Of a DNA stretch of 10,629 nucleotides, positions 6,090-10,629 are shown one piece after another. Both the position numbers and the translations under genes were made by a program. The notes under the pieces are model-generated. The model did not search any database. It was given only the letters and a program-made list of their open reading frames with translations, and was not told the DNA's origin. Origin of the DNA: an uncultured Bacteroidales bacterium. GTDB taxonomy: Bacteria > Bacteroidota > Bacteroidia > Bacteroidales > Paludibacteraceae. Location of the stretch: positions 1 to 10,629 of the forward strand of contig CAIQOG010000447.1 in NCBI GenBank assembly GCA_903873355.1, given 5' to 3'. Position 1 is the first letter of the stretch; each line of letters begins with the position of its first letter.

Positions 6090-7355
6090 TTAATCATTCA
6101 GATTTTCGTTTGTTCGGATATATCGTACGGGATACAAAGCTGTGAAAAGTCCCATTATAAGTACTGTTCCGAAAACTAACAGAAAATCCGGAAGTTTAGT
6201 AACAACAGGATAAGCATTTACCACGTAACCCGATCCAAGTTTCAACAATTCGAAATATTCCTGAATCAAACAGAGAATTGCTCCCAATCCGGCACCAACA
6301 ATTGCACCCACCAGAGAAATCATCCAGCCTTCGAACAGAAATACCCGTTTAATCAATTGATTATTGGCACCTAAATTCCTGAGCGTCAGAATGTCTGCTT
6401 TTTTATCAATAATTAGCATTGAAAGTGAACCGATAATATTAAAACTTGCAATCAACAGGATAAAGCTAAGAATCAGATAAGTTATCCACTTTTCAATTTT
6501 CATGATTTTGAAGAAACTTTCTTGTTGTTCGTAGCGGTTTTTTACCTGAAATTTTTCTCCAAGAATAGTTTTGATTCGTTCTTGAACATCTTCGGGTTTA
6601 AATCCCGATTTTAGTTTCAATTCCACTGCCGAAACTGTATTTGGCTGATATTCAAACAAATCGCGGGCGAGATCTATAGAAACAAGTACTACGTGATCAT
6701 CATATTGCGATTGTTTCACAGCGAAAATCCCGGAAACAAAAGTTCCAACCTGATTAAAACTGTTTTCGGGTCGGACAAGATTTATTTTTTCACTACGCTT
6801 AGGCGCATAAATATAAAGCGGATCGATAAAATGAGCATTTAGACCAAGCGTACTTGCTACTCCAATTCCGGGAACGGCACGTTGAAATGCACCATCGAAT
6901 AATTGAAACTTTCCATCGTACATTATGCTGTCGATGCGCGTCATTTTCTCAAAATTTTTGTCAACACCTTTTATTGTAGTTGGCATTTGCTTGTCCTTAA
7001 ATCGCAAAAGGGCATTTTCTTCAATCACTTCAGTAAACACCACCACCGATTTCAGTTTACGCAACTCGTTGAATTCCTTTGAGTTTACATCAAATGTTTT
7101 GCCATGTGTCAGCGTGATTTTCAAGTCGGGATCGAAAGCCGAAAACATATTGCTGATAAGCGATTCGAAGCCATTGAAAACCGATAAAACGCAAACCAGC
7201 GCCATTGTCCCAACAGCTACACCTCCGGCCGAAATACCTGAAATGATATTAATTGCATTGTGCGACTTTTTGGAAAACAAATATCTGCGGGCTATCCTGA
7301 ATGAAAAGGAAAGTCCACGAAGTTTTTCGTTTATTGAGAAATCGCTGGCCGACAT
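6090..7355 (-). CDS. ABC transporter permease, LolC/LolE (FtsX/MacB) type (421 aa)
   Basis: An inner-membrane subunit of the kind that, with a LolD-like ATPase, extracts lipoproteins or related substrates toward the periplasm. It has the four-helix topology of the family: TM1 at about 35-60 after the basic, amphipathic IARRYLFSKKSHNAIN; a large periplasmic domain (about 61-288, MacB_PCD type); then TM2 291-315, TM3 343-366 and TM4 389-409. Between TM2 and TM3, DKKADILTLRNLGANNQLIKRVFLFEG is the conserved FtsX-type cytoplasmic loop that contacts the ATPase. The length is right for LolC/E. The ATG at 7355 adds about 15 residues before the usual family start, but no closer Met exists. It starts 6 bases after the rbfA stop; rbfA followed by such a permease is a recurrent order in Bacteroidota. 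No ATPase partner is in the window. The exact substrate is inferred. Confidence 0.9.
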   Translation of the reverse strand: MSASDFSINEKLRGLSFSFRIARRYLFSKKSHNAINIISGISAGGVAVGTMALVCVLSVFNGFESLISNMFSAFDPDLKITLTHGKTFDVNSKEFNELRKLKSVVVFTEVIEENALLRFKDKQMPTTIKGVDKNFEKMTRIDSIMYDGKFQLFDGAFQRAVPGIGVASTLGLNAHFIDPLYIYAPKRSEKINLVRPENSFNQVGTFVSGIFAVKQSQYDDHVVLVSIDLARDLFEYQPNTVSAVELKLKSGFKPEDVQERIKTILGEKFQVKNRYEQQESFFKIMKIEKWITYLILSFILLIASFNIIGSLSMLIIDKKADILTLRNLGANNQLIKRVFLFEGWMISLVGAIVGAGLGAILCLIQEYFELLKLGSGYVVNAYPVVTKLPDFLLVFGTVLIMGLFTALYPVRYIRTNENLND

Positions 7356-7361
7356 ACAGTT

Positions 7362-7742
7362 TTAATCGAGTTCAATCACTTCACCTTCTTTCAGTGGTGA
7401 TGGTGGATCGCTTTTCAGCAGATTATCAATATTTTCGATATAGTCAAGCGAATCGTCCACATGGAAATACAGTTCGGGAATGATGCGTAATTGATGACGA
7501 ACCCGTTTGCCTAAATCGTAGCGAATAGCTTTTGTGTCGGCATTTACATGTTCCAACACGGCTGTAGCTTTCTCACTTGGGTAAATACTCAAATGTGTGC
7601 GTGCAATACCCAAATCGGGGCTTATACGAACTGCAGTTACGGTTATCAATGTGCCGTGTAACTGGCGGGCATACAACAAAAAGATTTCTCCCAATTCTTT
7701 CTGCAACATCCTCGATATTTTTTGTTGTCTGGTTGTTTCCAT
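7362..7742 (-). CDS. rbfA: Ribosome-binding factor A
   Basis: RbfA binds the 30S subunit and helps 16S rRNA 5'-end maturation and late assembly, especially in the cold. At 126 aa the size fits. The N-terminal helix TTRQQKISRMLQKELGEIFL, the strand VTAVRISPDLGIARTHLSIYP (split, about 35-55) and the helix KAIRYDLGKRVRHQLRIIPELYFHVDDS (split) form the single KH-type fold, including the ISPDL and RIIPEL landmarks. It ends in a short tail (PPSPLKEGEVIELD) beyond the conserved domain. The ATG at 7742 is 4 bases after the stop of the RhuM-like gene, so translation is probably coupled, and the permease gene follows after 6 bases. The gene may depend on transcription through the upstream accessory gene. 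Confidence 0.93.
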   Translation of the reverse strand: METTRQQKISRMLQKELGEIFLLYARQLHGTLITVTAVRISPDLGIARTHLSIYPSEKATAVLEHVNADTKAIRYDLGKRVRHQLRIIPELYFHVDDSLDYIENIDNLLKSDPPSPLKEGEVIELD

Positions 7743-7746
7743 TTTT

Positions 7747-8580
7747 TTAGTTTTTAATTTTTTGAATCATTTCGTTTGCATCCAATTCTATTTTGGAAAA
7801 TGCGAACCATTTCTTTGCTAAGTCTTTGAGCGAAGCTCCGATATGATAAACCATTTCGTTGTCTATAATCAGAAAACGGTCATGCGATTTGGTGAACACT
7901 TTTACTTCAACAGGCTCATATTGAGCATTAAATTTATCTATATCCAATTGTAATTCTTTGGATATCTTTGTTGTATAAATTGTAGCAATCACTCCTTTTT
8001 CACGTTTGGAGAACAATAGTAGAACGCTTTCGTCCACATAATTGTCAATCAAAACGATAGATTTCTTTGCAGATTTGACTAAATCAGCCGCAAATTTGTA
8101 AGCATCAAAGATTTGTCCATCATAGAAAATGCCTTCATGGGGTGGCAATGATGTTTTTATCAAAAGATCAAATTTCTGATCATGCTCTAAGATTTTCTTT
8201 TCCAGTCGGTCAATCCTGTGGTTCAGCACATAACCCTTCATCAGATATTCTTTCAGGATGCTGTTAGCCCAAATGCGAAATTGAGTTCCACGCTTTGATT
8301 TTACACGATAACCCACAGAAATGATTACGTCTAGGCTATATACAATAATTGGTTTATCTGAAAAAGCAATTTGCAAAAAATGCAAATTGCTTTTTTTGTC
8401 AAGTTCTTCTTCTTTAAAGATATTACTGATATGGCGAGATATGACAGATACATCGCGCTTAAATAAATCTACCATTTGCGCTTGTGTAAGCCAAACAGTT
8501 TCATCTTCAATCCGAACTTCAAGTTGAGTGGATTCTTCTGATTGATAAAGAATTATTTCGCCTTCGGAATTCATTTTCAT
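7747..8580 (-). CDS. RhuM-type DNA-binding domain fused to a PLD-like domain (277 aa)
   Basis: Residues 27-115 match the RhuM/virulence-protein family: [17 protein letters not shown] (a winged-helix-like recognition region), [17 protein letters not shown], then [18 protein letters not shown] and [13 protein letters not shown]. Residues 118-142 form a likely coiled coil. Residues 155-263 are a PLD-like domain: [21 protein letters not shown], and H233-x-R235-x4-D240 (HDRFLIID), which is an HKD motif with Lys replaced by Arg, followed by [20 protein letters not shown] recall this fusion from many Bacteroidota, with function unknown; defence or toxin roles are conjecture. The start is set at ATG 8580, which overlaps the cysS stop as ATGA; a GTG at 8589 would add three residues. 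It is coupled to cysS upstream and rbfA downstream. A perfect hairpin lies inside it (8361-8395). Confidence 0.87.
   Translation of the reverse strand: MKMNSEGEIILYQSEESTQLEVRIEDETVWLTQAQMVDLFKRDVSVISRHISNIFKEEELDKKSNLHFLQIAFSDKPIIVYSLDVIISVGYRVKSKRGTQFRIWANSILKEYLMKGYVLNHRIDRLEKKILEHDQKFDLLIKTSLPPHEGIFYDGQIFDAYKFAADLVKSAKKSIVLIDNYVDESVLLLFSKREKGVIATIYTTKISKELQLDIDKFNAQYEPVEVKVFTKSHDRFLIIDNEMVYHIGASLKDLAKKWFAFSKIELDANEMIQKIKN
8361..8395. repeat. Perfect 15-bp inverted repeat with T-runs inside the RhuM-like gene
   Basis: AAAAAGCAATTTGCA (8361-8375) and TGCAAATTGCTTTTT (8381-8395) are exact complements around a 5-A loop (8376-8380). The stem would be followed by T5 on the - strand transcript and T7 on the + strand (8391-8397), which is the shape of an intrinsic terminator. 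It encodes residues around 62-74 of the RhuM-like protein. As a transcript feature it could reduce read-through into rbfA and the permease gene. Termination activity is inferred. Confidence 0.65.
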
Positions 8581-10043
8581 ATTTTCCACTCAAAACCGTC
8601 CTTTGTATCTTTTATCTCAAAGCCAAGCGCAGTCAGTTCGTTGCGGATTTTGTCGCTGGTTGCCCAGTCTTTATTTTGTTTGGCTTCAAGGCGCATATTC
8701 AGCAGTAAATCGATTGCTTTCTTATAGGCTTCGTTTCCGGCTGACGCATCAACTTCGGATTTCAAGCCCAAGATATCTTCAATAAAAGTTGAGAAAACGG
8801 ACTTCAGTTCAGCTAAATCAATAGCCGAAATGGTTTCTTTGCCATCATGAACCAGATTGATAGCGCGCAACGCATCGAACAAGTGCGAAATCACAATCGG
8901 CGTATTCAGGTCGTCGCTCATGGCTTCTTCACATTTCGCACGAAGTCCGGCAGTTTCAACAGAAGAAGTTGCCGAAGCTGTCAGTTTTTGCAAACGTGAA
9001 TAACCTTCCATCAAGCGACTCAATCCTTTTTCAGAAGCTTCCAACGCTGCGCTACTGAAATCAACAGTGCTGCGGTAATGTGCCTGCAGAATAAAGAATC
9101 TGACTGTCATCGGACTGAAAGCCTGTGAGAGTAACTTATGATTTCCTGTAAAAAACTCTTCTAAGGTGATAAAGTTACCCAACGATTTTCCCATTTTCTG
9201 TCCGGCAATGGTAATCATGTTGTTGTGCATCCAGTATTTCACCGAATCCTTTCCTAGTCCGGCTTTGTTTTGAGCAATTTCGCATTCGTGGTGCGGGAAC
9301 ATTAAATCCATGCCGCCACCGTGAATATCAAACTCTTCGCCAAGGTATTTTGTACCCATGGCAGAGCATTCAAGATGCCAGCCTGGAAAACCTTCACTCC
9401 AGGGCGATTTCCAGCGCATAATATGCTCGGGTGAAGCTTTTTTCCAAAGAGCAAAATCTACACTGCGGCGTTTTTCCGATTGTCCGTCAAGGTCACGGGT
9501 GGCTTCCAGCATATCTTCAATGTTACGCCCCGAAAGTTTACCGTAATTGTGTTTCTGATTGTATTTTTCAACATCAAAATAAACCGAGCCTTCGCTTTCG
9601 TAAGCAAAACCGGCATCCAGAATCTTCTGAACAAAGTCTATTTGCTCCATGATGTGTCCCGAGGCATGCGGTTCAATGCTTGGTGGCAACACGTTGAGTG
9701 CTTCCATGGCTTTGTGGTAGCGGTTTACGTAATACTGAACCACTTCCATCGGTTCCAGTTCATCCAATCGGGCTTTTTTGGCAATTTTATCCTCACCGCT
9801 GTCGGCATCATTTTCGAGGTGACCTACATCTGTAATGTTACGCACATAACGCACTTTGTAACCTAAATGAATCAGGTAGCGAAATAAAATGTCAAACGTA
9901 ATAGCCGGTCGCGCATGACCTAAATGGGCATCACCATAAACGGTAGGACCGCAAACATACATGCCCACTTTGTTGTCGTGTAGCGGAACGAATTGTTCCT
10001 TTTTGCGGCTTAATGTATTGTAAATATATAAGTTATGTTCCAT
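8577..10043 (-). CDS. cysS: Cysteinyl-tRNA synthetase
   Basis: A class I synthetase charging tRNA-Cys in the cytoplasm. The 488 aa length is normal. Signatures in order: [19 protein letters not shown] holds zinc ligand C31 and the HIGH motif as HLGH (40-43); [10 protein letters not shown] gives C226; [10 protein letters not shown] gives H251 and E255, completing the zinc site; KMGKSLGN (283-290) is the KMSKS loop, with G for the first S as in other synthetases of this phylum. The C-terminal DALR-type helical domain and the small end domain ([18 protein letters not shown]) are present. The ATG at 10043 gives the standard [10 protein letters not shown] start. It follows the DUF4143 ATPase by 36 bases and overlaps the RhuM-like gene by 4 bases. 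It looks fully intact. Confidence 0.97.
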   Translation of the reverse strand: MEHNLYIYNTLSRKKEQFVPLHDNKVGMYVCGPTVYGDAHLGHARPAITFDILFRYLIHLGYKVRYVRNITDVGHLENDADSGEDKIAKKARLDELEPMEVVQYYVNRYHKAMEALNVLPPSIEPHASGHIMEQIDFVQKILDAGFAYESEGSVYFDVEKYNQKHNYGKLSGRNIEDMLEATRDLDGQSEKRRSVDFALWKKASPEHIMRWKSPWSEGFPGWHLECSAMGTKYLGEEFDIHGGGMDLMFPHHECEIAQNKAGLGKDSVKYWMHNNMITIAGQKMGKSLGNFITLEEFFTGNHKLLSQAFSPMTVRFFILQAHYRSTVDFSSAALEASEKGLSRLMEGYSRLQKLTASATSSVETAGLRAKCEEAMSDDLNTPIVISHLFDALRAINLVHDGKETISAIDLAELKSVFSTFIEDILGLKSEVDASAGNEAYKKAIDLLLNMRLEAKQNKDWATSDKIRNELTALGFEIKDTKDGFEWKI

Positions 10044-10047
10044 ATGA

Positions 10048-10075
10048 CTCCAACTCCTATAGAGTAGTAAAGTTA
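10048..10075 (-). promoter_or_regulatory. cysS leader: weak -7 box and a Shine-Dalgarno-like site
   Basis: TAACTTTA (10068-10075) is one base off TAnnTTTG, with no clear -33 partner. Closer in, AGGAG (10054-10058) lies 10 bases and GGAG (10048-10051) 4 bases before the ATG. Shine-Dalgarno sites are uncommon in Bacteroidota, so this is notable, though two purine runs in a short leader could be chance. Confidence 0.3.
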
Positions 10076-10079
10076 GTGT

Positions 10080-10629
10080 TTATATTATCTGTCCTGTCCA
10101 TAATCGTTCCAAAAATATTTTCCAGGGTAGAATTTCTATGTTTTCTACTAATCTTGGTAAAGGATCATTACTAATAAGAATCATTTTTTTTACTTCATAT
10201 TCTTCTGCAAATGCCTTTAATCCTTTCAGGTGACGTGGATTGGCCTGTTCAGTTGACTTAACTTCAATAGCAACTTGATGATCTCCAAGAACAAAATCAA
10301 TTTCTAATTGCGAAGCTGTACGCCAGTAATAAACAGGATAATTGACTTCTGAATACTTGCTGTGAGCGTAAATTTCCTGATAAATAAAGTGTTCAAATGC
10401 TTTGCCAAATAATTCTGTCCCCTTTTCTATTTTACCCCTGTTCAATAAATAATTGGCAACTCCAACATCAAACAAATAAAACTTTGGTGCTGTAATCACC
10501 CTGCGTTTTGGCTTTTTTTGAAATGAAGGTAAAAATCGACCAATCAAAGTATCTTCAAGTATTTGGAAATATTCTTTTACTGTTGGCACACTAATTCCAC
10601 AATCAGAAGCAATGTTTGTATAGTTAACC
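10080..10629 (-). CDS. C-terminal part of an AAA-type ATPase with DUF4143 (start outside the window)
   Basis: The open frame runs unbroken to the window edge, so the gene is cut off at its 5' end. The visible 182 residues begin VNYTNIASDCGISVPTV, which is the winged-helix linker after the AAA domain; a GTG at 10589 is therefore not the real start. Next come the DUF4143 landmarks: KFYLFDVGVANYLLNR, LFGKAFEHFIYQEI, then YYWRTASQLEIDFVLGDHQVAIEVKST. This last stretch has the spaced E/D, D and E-x-K of a PD-(D/E)xK nuclease-like fold. The P-loop ATPase half should lie to the right. Complete family members are about 380 residues, abundant and often multi-copy in Bacteroidota, with unsettled function. 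It lies 36 bases upstream of cysS on the same strand. Confidence 0.88.
   Translation of the reverse strand, partial: VNYTNIASDCGISVPTVKEYFQILEDTLIGRFLPSFQKKPKRRVITAPKFYLFDVGVANYLLNRGKIEKGTELFGKAFEHFIYQEIYAHSKYSEVNYPVYYWRTASQLEIDFVLGDHQVAIEVKSTEQANPRHLKGLKAFAEEYEVKKMILISNDPLPRLVENIEILPWKIFLERLWTGQII

Noticed and set aside
6925..7365. 146-aa open frame on the + strand
   Set aside because: It is antisense to the conserved permease gene, low in complexity and without a promoter or domain.
9480..9866. 128-aa open frame on the + strand
   Set aside because: It lies wholly antisense within cysS, whose protein sequence is clearly conserved; shadow frame.
10080..10589. Complete 169-aa gene starting with GTG at 10589
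   Set aside because: The frame stays open to the window edge and the upstream residues match the expected linker of the AAA/DUF4143 family, so this is a truncated larger gene.

Overview
The window looks like a chromosome segment from a low-GC member of the Bacteroidota, most likely Bacteroidales-like. Three things point there: several upstream regions carry the phylum-specific promoter pattern (TTTG, about 19 bases, TAnnTTTG); Shine-Dalgarno sequences are nearly absent; and the gene families are typical of the phylum (an HHH-plus-barrel outer-membrane protein, rbfA followed by a LolC/E-type permease, a RhuM/PLD-like protein, and a DUF4143 ATPase).

Left part (1-4565): a leftward promoter exits the window near base 22-55. 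It is followed by an uncharacterised helical protein gene on the + strand (166-891), which converges on a 5-formyltetrahydrofolate cyclo-ligase gene on the - strand (898-1491). An AT-rich divergent intergenic region (1492-1678) holds a good promoter for a two-gene + strand operon. That operon encodes a small exported beta-rich (probable barrel) protein and, 7 bases later with a TTG start, a large exported protein with a helix-hairpin-helix domain followed by a probable outer-membrane barrel.

Middle (4593-5372): a small GIY-YIG nuclease gene, then a - strand tRNA unit. Read in transcription order, the unit is promoter, tRNA-Gly(GCC), a detached 3' piece of tRNA-Leu, a broken 5' piece of tRNA-Leu carrying a precise 19-bp palindromic insertion, an intact tRNA-Leu(UAA), and an intrinsic terminator. 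This is the most disturbed DNA in the window.

Right part (5421-10629), all on the - strand: in transcription order, the C-terminal part of a DUF4143 ATPase (continuing past the window edge), cysS, a RhuM-type DNA-binding/PLD-like fusion, rbfA, a LolC/E-like ABC permease and a small lipoprotein. cysS, rhuM, rbfA and the permease are packed tightly (4-bp ATGA overlap, 4-base gap, 6-base gap), so they are probably co-transcribed. The RhuM-like gene is the accessory passenger among housekeeping genes. It contains a perfect 15-bp inverted repeat with T-runs that looks like an intrinsic terminator inside the coding region.

No CRISPR array, complete insertion sequence or phage module is visible. 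The best candidates for unusual biology are the RhuM/PLD-like fusion with its internal hairpin, and the tRNA-Leu remnants with the palindromic insertion. No wholly new system can be demonstrated from this sequence alone.
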